Assembly (NCBI GenBank): GCA_017411665.1
Contig: JAFQPT010000391.1
Coordinates: forward strand, 11,239 to 75,238
Source: Oscillospiraceae bacterium
GTDB taxonomy: Bacteria; Bacillota_A; Clostridia; Oscillospirales; Oscillospiraceae
Length of the DNA stretch: 64,000 bases
Reading direction: 5' to 3'
Under the pieces are notes generated by a model that made no database searches, was not told the DNA's origin, and was given only the letters and a program-made list of their open reading frames with translations. A program made the position numbers and the translations under genes. Below, in pieces: positions 50,380-59,402 of the stretch (the first letter of the stretch is position 1; each line of letters opens with the position of its first letter).

Positions 50380-50952
50380 TCAGAATGCCAGAATCGTTCC
50401 GGCAGAGGAAATAATGGTGAATGCCGCCATCACAATCACCGGAACTGCAACAGCGGTTCTGAGTTTCTTTTCCGGAATATCGCAGACAGAAGAAAATCCG
50501 AAGTACCACACAGGAATCGACCAGAGCAGGAAAACACCCTTCAAAAGCAGAAGCAGAACCGGTGCAGGAGTTCCGATAAAACTGACTAGTCCGGTCAGCA
50601 CTGCCTGAACAATCAGGAGTCCGGAAACATATCCGCAGACCGAAAGAATCTGGGAAAATGAACACTCCGCATACCCGATAAACTTCAGACAGGCAAAGAA
50701 AAGCGCAGAAACCGCAACCCAGGTGATAATACCGCTGATAATAGTGGAGACCGTTCCGACACCAACCATCAGTCCGGTGAAATCTCCCGGGATTGCGGAT
50801 GCCGCAGTCAGCAGAATCGGAATTGCAAATACTGCAGAGATTACCGAATAGAGTATTGTCAGAATCACCGGAACAGTCAGTCTGGCTGAATTCTGTGCAA
50901 AGAATGTCTGCTGGTCAAAGAGCAGATTATAGACGGATACAAAGAAACTCAT
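50380..50952 (-). CDS. Yip1-like integral membrane protein
   Basis: A 190-residue membrane protein with five hydrophobic segments and little soluble part, as in Yip1-domain proteins (KFIGYAECSFSQILSVCGYVSGLLIVQAVL and IPVWYFGFSSVCDIPEKKLRTAV are typical in style; each is quoted here only as description of the middle and C-terminal parts). No partner gene is evident; it is divergent from the surface protein gene. Confidence 0.65.
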   Translation of the reverse strand: MSFFVSVYNLLFDQQTFFAQNSARLTVPVILTILYSVISAVFAIPILLTAASAIPGDFTGLMVGVGTVSTIISGIITWVAVSALFFACLKFIGYAECSFSQILSVCGYVSGLLIVQAVLTGLVSFIGTPAPVLLLLLKGVFLLWSIPVWYFGFSSVCDIPEKKLRTAVAVPVIVMAAFTIISSAGTILAF

Positions 50953-51047
50953 GTTTCGTTTATATGGGACGGAATAGTATTAAAGATTCATCGTGAAGAT
51001 GTTCCGGAACCGGCAGATAATTAACTGTGAGAATTACATTATATTCT

Positions 51048-52817
51048 ATGGTGCAAAGAATACGGCATCAATATCTTGTTTTCTTTGTTCTGCTGCTCTC
51101 ACTTCTGGTAAGCGGAGCTGCCGCTGAAACAATCTATGCCGAGAACTTTGAAGAACTCAGAAACGGACTCTCATCCAACGGAGAAAATACGGTTATTCTC
51201 ACCGCAGACATCACTGCGGAAAGCAGTATTCCCGTGATGGGTAAAATTACCCTTACCACCGAAGAAAATGCAAACTGCGTGATATCATTTGCAGACTGCC
51301 CTGCAGACAAAAAAGGATTTATCCAGGTCGGCAAAGGAGCGGAACTTACTGTTATTGGAAACAAATCCGGAAAAATTACAATCACCGGTAAAAATTCCAA
51401 AGACACAAGCCTGATATCAATCCATTCCGGAAATCTGGTCCTGAAAAACACTGACCTGAAGGAAAACCACCTGACAGAAAGCGGCAGTGCCGGAGGTGCT
51501 GTCTATGCAGATTCCGGAAAAATCATCCTTGAACGATGTACCATTACCGGATGCAGTGCTGACCTTGGCGGTGCAGTGTACCTGACATCAAATGAGAAAA
51601 GTTCAGTTGAGGGAGAGATTACCGGAGTATTCATCAACAGCTGTACTGCATCAGCAGGCGGAGCTGTCCATGCAGATTACCAGGGAAAGATTCCTGAATT
51701 GAGTATTCCAAAGAAAATGCAGACAAAACTGACCATTTCTGCAACCACTGTGAATAGCTGCGGTGCGGAAAACGGCTTTGGAATCTATGCAACAGCATCA
51801 GACATCAGAATCTCCGGTGTTGATTTTGCAGATTTACCTGCATTTGGCGACAGCAACAGTGTCTGCGCAGTTTCATCAATAGTATCTCTCGATGGTCCGC
51901 AGGACCAGCTGCATGGAATCTCTCTGGAAAAATCCGTTATCCATCTGGTTGATGAATTTTCCATCTATGACCACGCAACAGTAACGCTCGTGTCTGATAC
52001 TGCGGTATCTCCATACCTCATGAAAATCGATCGCGGAAATATCAGTGATGTGGTCGGATACTTCACCATTGTCCTGCCGGACGGCTTCCTCACAGAAAAG
52101 AACGGAAAGAACCTCATACTCAGAGCATATGTAAACTTTGATGCAAACGGCGGTTTTGGAACACCGCTCCTTACAGATTTACCCTGCGCTATCAGAACAG
52201 ATTTGCCAATCAACCCATACAGCCGCGAGGGATACACCTTTGCCGGATGGGCAGAAACACCAAACGGACCTGCACAGTACGAAAACGCAGGAACGATTAC
52301 GCTGCTCGAACCGACAACGCTCTATGCAGTCTGGGAAAACAAAGATGCAGAATCCGGATATTTCCGCACAATCACCAACGGAGGATATGTGGAAGTGAGC
52401 GGACATCCTCCTCTGCAGTACGTTGACCTGCCGGCAGGAGCTTCCGGAGACATATATCTCTCTGATTCCATAGATGTCCCGACGCCGGAGGATATGCAGG
52501 TGTTCTCAGTATTTTCAGTAAATATCACCGAATATCCAACAGGCATGCCGTCTGAAATCGGCTTTTCTCTGAGCAGTACTGAACTTGCCGGAACAGATGC
52601 AGAGAGCGTCCACCTTTACTCCTATGCAGACGGGGAGTGGAAAGCACTGCCGACCACTTGCTCTGTTACAGGAGATACCGCAGTCTTTGAAGCACAGACA
52701 AACAGTTTAGGTATCTTTGCGGTTGTCTTTGAGGAAAGTTCATCTGCGAAAAGCCCGCTTGGAATTATCAGCATCATCGCAGGAATTTGTGCAGTCTGTC
52801 TTTTCCGACGGAAATAA
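51048..52817 (+). CDS. Surface protein with InlB repeat and C-terminal sorting tail
   Basis: A 589-residue secreted protein. The start at ATG 51048 gives a good signal peptide (VQRIRHQYLVFFVLLLSLLVSGAAAE); a GTG seven codons earlier is possible. Residues 60-330 are beta-rich and resemble right-handed beta-helix repeats (GGAVYADSGKIILERCTITGC). Residues 361-427 are one InlB B-type repeat (FDANGGFGTPLLT to GYTFAGWAETPNGPA and LYAVWE). Residues about 476-560 look like a PGF-pre-PGF domain (VNITEYPTGMPSEIGFSLS). The tail SPLGIISIIAGICAVCLFRRK is a membrane helix with basic end, like archaeosortase-processed PGF-type tails but without PGF. Probably an adhesin. Confidence 0.85.
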   Translation: MVQRIRHQYLVFFVLLLSLLVSGAAAETIYAENFEELRNGLSSNGENTVILTADITAESSIPVMGKITLTTEENANCVISFADCPADKKGFIQVGKGAELTVIGNKSGKITITGKNSKDTSLISIHSGNLVLKNTDLKENHLTESGSAGGAVYADSGKIILERCTITGCSADLGGAVYLTSNEKSSVEGEITGVFINSCTASAGGAVHADYQGKIPELSIPKKMQTKLTISATTVNSCGAENGFGIYATASDIRISGVDFADLPAFGDSNSVCAVSSIVSLDGPQDQLHGISLEKSVIHLVDEFSIYDHATVTLVSDTAVSPYLMKIDRGNISDVVGYFTIVLPDGFLTEKNGKNLILRAYVNFDANGGFGTPLLTDLPCAIRTDLPINPYSREGYTFAGWAETPNGPAQYENAGTITLLEPTTLYAVWENKDAESGYFRTITNGGYVEVSGHPPLQYVDLPAGASGDIYLSDSIDVPTPEDMQVFSVFSVNITEYPTGMPSEIGFSLSSTELAGTDAESVHLYSYADGEWKALPTTCSVTGDTAVFEAQTNSLGIFAVVFEESSSAKSPLGIISIIAGICAVCLFRRK

Positions 52818-52891
52818 GGCACAAATTATCCACTGTTTTTTCATCTTTTGAATTTGTATTTATCCTATGAACATCAATACTATACCTGCGT

Positions 52892-53746
52892 ATGAAGAAA
52901 TTCAAATACGACATTAACAAATACGACCCGAAACTGATGATGGGAATCCCTGCAATTCTCTTTGCGGTCGCGGCTGTTATTGTCCTCATTACATTCATCA
53001 TAACCGGCATGCCGGTAACTCCGGGAATTGACTTTGCCGGAGGAACTGCTGTCACTCTCCACACCGATGACACCAAAGAGGAGATTGAAGCATACTTTGC
53101 CGGATATGACCTGAAATCCATCGAAGAAGGAATCTCCGGCGGATACTATCTCAAGTTCGGTCCGATGACAAACGAAGAGATGATGGAATTCAACGAATAT
53201 ATCATAGCAGGATATCCTGATGCCGGAATTGACCAGATCGGCGCAAACTTCGGTGCAACCCTGCAGTCACAGGCAATGCTTGCTCTGCTCTTTGCCTTCC
53301 TTGGAATGGCGGTTGTCGTCTTTATCGCATTCCGGAAAATCCTGCCGGCAGTAACCGTGGTGTTTGCCGGAATCGCGGATATCACCATCACTGCTGCGGC
53401 AATGAACATCTTTGGAATCGAGCTCTCATTAGCTACAACCGCCGCCCTTCTCATGCTTATCGGATACTCGGTTGACAGCAACATTCTGCTGACGACAAAG
53501 GTTCTCAAGCGTCAGGGCAAACTCGAAGAGAAGATGGAGGGAGCATTCCACACCGGATTTATCATGACATCCACCACATTCTGTGCGATTCTTGCAATGT
53601 TTATCGTCTCTCTCATTGCAAACGTACCGACCTTATACTCTATTGCTGCCGTTCTCCTGATCGGACTGGTTTGTGATTTAATCTTCACCTGGGGATTCAA
53701 TGCAGGAATGCTTCGCATTTACTGCGCACGGAGGGTTGGAAGATGA
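52892..53746 (+). CDS. secF: Protein-export membrane protein SecF
   Basis: Works with SecD to help the Sec translocon release exported proteins. The 284-residue, six-helix protein has PGIDFAGGTAVTLHT (the SecD/F motif near the first helix), VVFIAFRKILPAVTVVFAGIADI and IGYSVDSNILLTTKVLKR. It overlaps secD by four bases, in the archaeal order secF-secD. Confidence 0.95.
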   Translation: MKKFKYDINKYDPKLMMGIPAILFAVAAVIVLITFIITGMPVTPGIDFAGGTAVTLHTDDTKEEIEAYFAGYDLKSIEEGISGGYYLKFGPMTNEEMMEFNEYIIAGYPDAGIDQIGANFGATLQSQAMLALLFAFLGMAVVVFIAFRKILPAVTVVFAGIADITITAAAMNIFGIELSLATTAALLMLIGYSVDSNILLTTKVLKRQGKLEEKMEGAFHTGFIMTSTTFCAILAMFIVSLIANVPTLYSIAAVLLIGLVCDLIFTWGFNAGMLRIYCARRVGR

Positions 53747-55230
53747 AACGAACTCCAGTGCAGAAACGTGAGAAGAAAGAGTATCACGGAGCAGCAGCCC
53801 TCATCCGCGACCCATACGTAATTATCGCGGCAATTCTTGTCGCTGCCTCCCTGATTGCAATTTTTGCTCCGGTAGGGGACAGAGACGGCATTACAAATCT
53901 GCAGTTCGGTCTTGATCTGGAAGGAGGGTCCTGGATTCAGCTTGAGTTCCAGGCAGATGTAGTGACAGTCCAGACGCCGGTCGATATTTATGCAGTTGCC
54001 AAGTCGATGTCTGATACACTTGACTGTACCGTAAAGCCGATAGATATCGGAAAGGTTGAGGTGGACAAGAAGTTTACCGAAGCCGAACTGAAAGCGGCTG
54101 CGGCAAAAGCAGGAGCAGTGTATATCAGCTCGGAAGCAGGGGTCGGCAGTGACACTGCAGATTCGGTAAAACGCATCTTAGAGTCGAAGGTAAACAGTCT
54201 CGGCACCAGTGATGTGAAGGTGAATGTATTAACCAGTATCAACGGGGTTGCGCAGTATGTCCGCGTAGAGCTTGCCGGCGTTGATATGCAGGAGGCACAG
54301 GAGATTGTCGGAAAGCAGGGACTGTTTGAAATCAGAATCCAGACAACCGGAGAGGAGACAGAGCATGTGCTTTACGGAGATTCGGTTATTGCCGTGCAGA
54401 CTCCGCAGAAAGATCCGGCAACCGGTGTGTGGGGTGTCGGTTTCACGCTCGATGATACCGGAGCAAAGGCGTTCCAGAAGGAGTGTATTGAGACCGGAGC
54501 TACCAGAAATCCGCAGGCACACAATATCAATATGTACCTGGATTCCGAGGTCGTCTACAGTGCTCCGCTTTCCTATGAGCTGGCAGCACAGATTGCACTG
54601 CATCCGGTAAACTCTCTCTCAGCATCGACCGGAGTGGGAGAAGAAGGAAAACAGAAGGCGCAGGAGCTGGAGGTTCACCTGAGAGCCGGAGCACTCCCAG
54701 TAGAGGTTGAGATTGCCGGTTCTGGTTCGACTTCGGCGGCGCTTGGTGATTACTTCAAGATTGTGTGTGTCATCGCAGGAATTGCAGCCCTTGCCGCGGT
54801 TGCGCTGACAGTCTATCTGCGATACCGTGTGGCGGCTATTGTTCTCCCAATGGTTCTGACAAATGTCACAGAGATTGTTATCCTGTTAGGTATTGCAGTC
54901 TTTATTCAGCAGCTTGACTTAGCAGCTATTGCGGCACTGATTGCGGTTCTGGGAACCGGTATTGACCAGCTTGTCATTATCACTGATGAGGTGATGCATG
55001 AAGGTCGTGTGCCCTCGAAGGTGTTGTATCTGAAGCGGCTGAAGCGTGCGCTGGTGATAATTATGACGTCGGCGGCAACGGTGATTATCGCGATGTTCCC
55101 GCTGATTATTATGGATTTATCCACGCTGAAAGGGTTCGCAATTATTAATATTCTGGGAATTCTGATTGGCGTGCTGATTACAAGACCAGCGTATGGAAGA
55201 ATAGTGATGGAGATTTTAGCGAAGAGGTGA
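53743..55230 (+). CDS. secD: Protein-export membrane protein SecD
   Basis: Partner of SecF. 495 residues: one N-terminal helix, LQFGLDLEGGSWIQLEF, a large extracytoplasmic domain, and five C-terminal helices with LGTGIDQLVIITDEVMHE. It is full length. The last 348 bases are nearly duplicated at 57860-58206, with only scattered, mostly third-position differences. A hairpin GTGAGG/CCTCAC with T-rich tail follows the stop. Confidence 0.95.
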   Translation: MKRTPVQKREKKEYHGAAALIRDPYVIIAAILVAASLIAIFAPVGDRDGITNLQFGLDLEGGSWIQLEFQADVVTVQTPVDIYAVAKSMSDTLDCTVKPIDIGKVEVDKKFTEAELKAAAAKAGAVYISSEAGVGSDTADSVKRILESKVNSLGTSDVKVNVLTSINGVAQYVRVELAGVDMQEAQEIVGKQGLFEIRIQTTGEETEHVLYGDSVIAVQTPQKDPATGVWGVGFTLDDTGAKAFQKECIETGATRNPQAHNINMYLDSEVVYSAPLSYELAAQIALHPVNSLSASTGVGEEGKQKAQELEVHLRAGALPVEVEIAGSGSTSAALGDYFKIVCVIAGIAALAAVALTVYLRYRVAAIVLPMVLTNVTEIVILLGIAVFIQQLDLAAIAALIAVLGTGIDQLVIITDEVMHEGRVPSKVLYLKRLKRALVIIMTSAATVIIAMFPLIIMDLSTLKGFAIINILGILIGVLITRPAYGRIVMEILAKR

Positions 55231-55261
55231 GGGGAGAGAACCTCACTTCTTTCTCTGTTTT

Positions 55262-55705
55262 AGTATTTCGGATACAATTCCAGATGTTCCATAATAAGTA
55301 GAGTGGTATGGAGTACTGTGTTCCATACTCGTCGTTTTTTCTCCCAAATTTACCATACTTGTTCTGAGAGATATTTTCGGAAGATATTTTTCCGGAATTC
55401 GGCAAGACGTTTCGAGCGGGTATTTCCTCCTGATTTAACATCAACCGGAAAGATAATCTGTCCGTTTTGAACAAGGAATTCCACATCTGCTCCGCGTTTG
55501 GAACGCCAGAAGTATGGATGCATCTCTTTCATGCTCATGAGTTCAGTCAGTACAAAGTTTTCGATGAGCATTCTCCGCATGAAGGCTGTCTGCGGGCCAA
55601 GAGTGAATAATGATGATGCGGGAATACAGCTCATTCTCCGAAGAAGTCCCACGTCTGCAACATAAATTATTATCTGTCGTTTAATGTAATTGATCTCGCG
55701 TTTTT
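55262..55705 (-). pseudogene. Remnant of an AAA ATPase C-terminus (DUF4143)
   Basis: The minus strand shows the end of an archaeal/bacterial AAA ATPase of the DUF4143 type. YVADVGLLRRMS, ENFVLTELMSMKEMHPYFWRSKRGADVEFLVQNG and FPVDVKSGGNTRSKRL (quoted by parts) match the family, then the frame shifts and DEYGTQYSIPLYLL, the usual last motif, appears in another frame. The whole N-terminal ATPase is missing. It is thus a truncated, frameshifted relic, lying just after secD. Confidence 0.75.
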
Positions 55706-55812
55706 GACGTCAACTTTGCATACAATAACTGCAAATATTACACATACCTGTCTAGCGGGAGAGGTTATGGGCAACGCCGGACACGCTGAAAATACCTGAG
55801 GATTGATTTTGG

Positions 55813-57327
55813 TCAGGATTTTAATCGGTAGATTCTGTTTTTATTTTGTCCCTCGGAGACAATAATTCCTGCATTTACCATCCCACGCAGGATTTCCCGT
55901 GTTCGTGTCAGTTTGAGTCCAAGCAGTTCTGCGAGCATTGCTGAAGATGCTGACGGGTTATCTGTTAGATATTCGATGATAATTTCTTTTTGTCTCTTGG
56001 GTTTGTCAGCGGTATTTATCGACGGTTTTGATTTATCAACGCTTATTATCAGCGGTTTTGTATTGTCAGCGGCATTTATCAGCGCTTTCTGCAGATTAGC
56101 GGTTTTATCGAACGGTGTTCCTAATGATATTGTAATCCTGTCTGGTTCGAATGTTTCTTTGATATCCGGGCATCCCCATCCTTGTTTTTCCCAAACAGAG
56201 TATATGTTTGGAATGCCGCTTCCTGCACGCTCTCCAATGTTTATCAGATTAAACATCTTGATAAGCGTGGTGTTTCGCGGGTCGGAAATCCCTCCGCTTT
56301 TTGCATCTGCAATACTAATTCTGAATCCTCCGGGATTTTCCAGGGTTATTCCGCTCGATTTTTTGATGATTACAACACCACGGCTTCCGTGATAATCTGC
56401 ATTCACCAGACAGTTTGCCAATGCCTCCCGTATGGCGCTGTGTACTCTGGTATCATCAATTCGATCTCCCCGCTCGACTTTGAAGGGGATCTTTAGTCCC
56501 TCGGTGAGTTTCTGGTATACGCGGAAATAGAAGTCATAGAGGTTTCCGCTCCAATCTCCGGAGGTTGATACGATTCTGTCTGTCCAACGCTCATTTTCCT
56601 CTGAGATCTCACGATAGTCAAGGAAGTAGTTGGGGTACTCGCGGACGATTTCATATTCGTGTCCGAACATGAGAAGACCTGCTGCTGTTGGATGAAGCTT
56701 TCCATCTTCACTTCTTCCAAGGGCGCCGAGTTTGTAGAGGAAGTCACAGTCATCCAGCTCCCCCCATACGTGTCCCGGCCGCAGGGATGCCATTCTGTTT
56801 CGATATCGGTGAATACTGTCTGTATCAAAGACGGCGGCATCCATATTTTCGAGAACCCGCAAATCCTGCGTTTTTACCGCTGCATCGCGCAGCATTGCAG
56901 AGATTTCATCCCGCGTACATTTGTAGTCTCCCTCGCCATTTCTCCGATAGCTTCCGGAAAGCGGGTTTCCATCAATGAAGATTGGTTTGTCAGCTCTCTC
57001 TGCCCTTGGGACAGTAATGACTATGATATGACATCCGTTTGTTTCGGCGATTTGAACATCTTTGTCGGAGAGGATGTTGACACTGACTTTTTTGGGGTTG
57101 TTTATGGTGTCCCAGAACTCTTTTATGAGCTGTTCGGGATTTGGGAGGTTGATTGGACGGAGGGTTTTATCGGTATTTTCTTCAACACCAAGAAGGATGA
57201 TTCCGCCAAGTGTGTTGGCAAATGCAGAATATGTTTCCCAGATGCTTTTAGGCAGTCCTCCTAATGCTTTTTTGGCCTCAATACGGTTGTTTTCCTGATA
57301 TTTTTCGAGGTGTTCTATGTCAAGCAT
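55813..57327 (-). CDS. AlbA_2/Schlafen-type ATP-binding transcriptional regulator
   Basis: A 504-residue protein of the COG2865 type. Residues 1-130 form an AlbA_2 (Schlafen-like) domain (RIEAKKALGGLPKSIWETYSAFANTLGGIILLGVEE). The middle carries a GHKL-like ATP-binding C-terminal domain (HSAIREALANCLVNADYHGSRGVVI and GAGSGIPNIY-like ERAGSGIPNIYSVW). Residues 400-435 have three short repeats of the form INxADxxKP. A winged helix ends it (EYLTDNPSASSAMLAELLGLKLTRTREILRGM). Members are found in mobile and defence islands. It lies inside the segment bounded by the two secD ends. Confidence 0.88.
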   Translation of the reverse strand: MLDIEHLEKYQENNRIEAKKALGGLPKSIWETYSAFANTLGGIILLGVEENTDKTLRPINLPNPEQLIKEFWDTINNPKKVSVNILSDKDVQIAETNGCHIIVITVPRAERADKPIFIDGNPLSGSYRRNGEGDYKCTRDEISAMLRDAAVKTQDLRVLENMDAAVFDTDSIHRYRNRMASLRPGHVWGELDDCDFLYKLGALGRSEDGKLHPTAAGLLMFGHEYEIVREYPNYFLDYREISEENERWTDRIVSTSGDWSGNLYDFYFRVYQKLTEGLKIPFKVERGDRIDDTRVHSAIREALANCLVNADYHGSRGVVIIKKSSGITLENPGGFRISIADAKSGGISDPRNTTLIKMFNLINIGERAGSGIPNIYSVWEKQGWGCPDIKETFEPDRITISLGTPFDKTANLQKALINAADNTKPLIISVDKSKPSINTADKPKRQKEIIIEYLTDNPSASSAMLAELLGLKLTRTREILRGMVNAGIIVSEGQNKNRIYRLKS

Positions 57328-57548
57328 GTTCTCCCTCCTCCTGAGATAGATTATGTATCATTTTGTCTGATTTCATATAAATATGTGCCACAGCGATTTT
57401 TATGTGCTGTACTTAATAAATGAAGTCGTCTTTAAGACCTATATGTATAATACTTGGGAGGGGGGATAGCAACTGCAAATGTAATATGATAGTGTTTATG
57501 AAACTGCGGAGGAGAACATTGTCAAGAGGTACTATGTGATGTTGAACG

Positions 57549-57783
57549 ACCAATCATCTGTCATCTGTCACCGGGTTCAAAATAGAAAAGTATGCTTGCC
57601 GGAAATTCTTCGCCGCTTTGCGTCATTTCCGTTCGGAGGTGTCTTCTTGTTGTTTAGTTTAGTTGTTCTTTATATAAATATGAATGGAAGAAATGGCGAT
57701 TTTTTGAGTAGGATGAAGTGGGCTTTGGAATGGAGGTGTCTTTGTTTTTGGAAAATATAGGTGACAGATGACAGATGATTGGT
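57549..57783. mobile_element. MITE-like element with 24-bp terminal inverted repeats
   Basis: The arm ACCAATCATCTGTCATC plus TGTCACC at 57549-57572 is repeated as its exact complement at 57760-57783. Each arm holds a tandem ATCTGTC. The interior of 187 bases has no convincing gene. No clear target-site duplication is seen. It fills much of the 532-base gap between the AlbA_2 gene and the second secD end; the rest of that gap shows nothing. A small non-autonomous transposon is the simplest reading. Confidence 0.65.
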
Positions 57784-57859
57784 TGTATGTGTTGGTCCGA
57801 ATTGGAGGAGAAACATTCCCAACATCTGGGTTACAGAGACAAAAAGCAAGTGCTCTACT

Positions 57860-58206
57860 CTGTTAGGTATTGCGGTCTTTATCAGCAGCTTGACTTAGCA
57901 GCTATTGCGGCACTGATTGCAGTTCTGGGAACCGGTATTGACCAGCTTGTCATTATCACTGACGAGGTTATGCATGAAGGTCGTGTGCCCTCAAAGGTTT
58001 TGTATCTAAAGCGGCTGAAGCGTGCGCTGGTGATTATTATGACGTCGGCGGCAACGGTGATTATTGCGATGTTCCCGCTGATTATTATGGATTTATCCAC
58101 GCTGAAAGGATTTGCAATTATTAATATTCTGGGAATTCTGATTGGCGTGCTGATTACAAGACCAGCGTATGGAAGAATAGTGATGGAGATTTTAGCGAAG
58201 AGGTGA
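57860..58206 (+). pseudogene. Duplicated 3' end of secD
   Basis: This stretch repeats the last 348 bases of secD (54883-55230) with about a dozen differences, nearly all at third codon positions, and a one-base loss near 57881 that breaks the frame before QQLDLAAIAAL. The last 108 codons (from QQLDLAA to MEILAKR) remain open. It has no start of its own that makes sense. It marks the right edge of the inserted segment. Confidence 0.88.
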
Positions 58207-58225
58207 GGAAACCTCTTCTTTTTTT
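58197..58225 (+). terminator. Terminator overlapping the secD-copy stop codon
   Basis: GAAGAGG (58197-58203) pairs exactly with CCTCTTC (58212-58218), followed by seven T residues. The stem begins inside the last codons of the secD copy. Confidence 0.7.
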
Positions 58226-58328
58226 ATAGTTTTGCTTGGAGTTTATCAAGCCATTCCTGGTGTTCGAGATAGAGCATATATCATGCTTAAGCAGTTACGA
58301 TAAAATATGGAGAAAGGATAAAGATATT

Positions 58329-59399
58329 TTAGACAAACATATCTGTTTGGAGAATAGTATCATCTTCAATATCAACTGCTGCTTTCTTCCCAATAATATC
58401 ATCTAAATACACAGGTGATAAACCTCCTCCAGGTCGCTTAAAAGTAATCATATCGCGAGTGATAACAGAACCTTTTTGAATATCACAAGCTGCAACTAAA
58501 GAACGTCGGGCATTCTGTCTTGCAGCACTTTCGCTTTCCAGACAGGATAATTGATAGGAACCACGAATCATATCGATAAATGAGATACCATCAATAATCT
58601 TTTTTGCATCCGCAGAATCCATTGCGTGATAATGGTCATTTCCGACAAGCGTTTTATCAAGAGTGAAATGCTTCTCAACAACAACAGCTCCAAGATTGTA
58701 TGCAGTCTTAATAACATCTGCACAAATATCCGGTTTTGTATGGTCAGAGTATCCAATTATTAAATCAGGATATTTATCTTTCAGGCTGACAATCTTATTT
58801 AGGTTTGCATGTTCATATGGTGTCGGATATTCCAGCACACAGTGGAGAAGGCAGAGCGGCTGTGAATTATATTTTCTAATAACATCAACAGTTCTCTCAA
58901 TCTCATCCTCATTTGATGCACCAACTGAAAGAAGAATTGGCTTTCCTTTTTTTGCCATGTATTCAACAAAGGGGATATTATTCAAATCAGATGAGGATAT
59001 CTTATAAACATTCATCATATCATAGAGATAGTCAGCAGATTCAATATCAAATGGCGTCGAAAGAAACTCAATACCAATCTCTTCTGAGTACTGACGGAGC
59101 TCAGCATACTCATCTTTTCCGAATGAGTCAAATTTCTTGAATAATGCAAATTGAGATGTTGTTGCCTCTTCTGAGGTATCCCAATATGAAGGGGAGTTCT
59201 TTGCGGCAAGTGTCTCTGCTTTGTATGTCTGGAATTTCACTGCATGGATGCCAGAGTTTTTTGCCTCTCGAATCATCAGTTTTGCTGCCTCAATCGGCGA
59301 TATCGAGAGTTTTTTTGCAATATCGTAATAGTTTACCCCAATCTCTGCAATCAGTACAAACTGGTTGTTCAAAGCACGGGAAATAATTGTATCAATCAT
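58329..59399 (-). CDS. NeuB-family nonulosonate synthase
   Basis: Condenses an N-acetyl sugar with phosphoenolpyruvate to give a sialic-acid-like sugar (neuraminate, legionaminate or pseudaminate type). The 356-residue protein has FVLIAEIGVNYYD, AVKFQTYKAETL, the TIM-barrel end IIGYSDHT and VVEKHFTLDKTLVGNDHYHAMD, and a C-terminal SAF (antifreeze-like) domain with RSLVAACDIQKGSVITRDMI and KRPGGGLSP. Which sugar is made cannot be read from the sequence; the fused PseG-like neighbour favours a 5,7-diacetamido sugar. Confidence 0.93.
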   Translation of the reverse strand: MIDTIISRALNNQFVLIAEIGVNYYDIAKKLSISPIEAAKLMIREAKNSGIHAVKFQTYKAETLAAKNSPSYWDTSEEATTSQFALFKKFDSFGKDEYAELRQYSEEIGIEFLSTPFDIESADYLYDMMNVYKISSSDLNNIPFVEYMAKKGKPILLSVGASNEDEIERTVDVIRKYNSQPLCLLHCVLEYPTPYEHANLNKIVSLKDKYPDLIIGYSDHTKPDICADVIKTAYNLGAVVVEKHFTLDKTLVGNDHYHAMDSADAKKIIDGISFIDMIRGSYQLSCLESESAARQNARRSLVAACDIQKGSVITRDMITFKRPGGGLSPVYLDDIIGKKAAVDIEDDTILQTDMFV

Positions 59400-59402
59400 G
59401 GT

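Noticed and set aside
57536..57760. 74-codon plus-strand frame across the MITE-like element
   Set aside because: It begins outside the left inverted repeat and ends at the right one, with no homology recognised; more likely fortuitous.
58197..58225. Second secD copy as a functional gene
   Set aside because: A one-base loss breaks the frame and the N-terminal three quarters of SecD are missing, so only the terminator is likely to matter.
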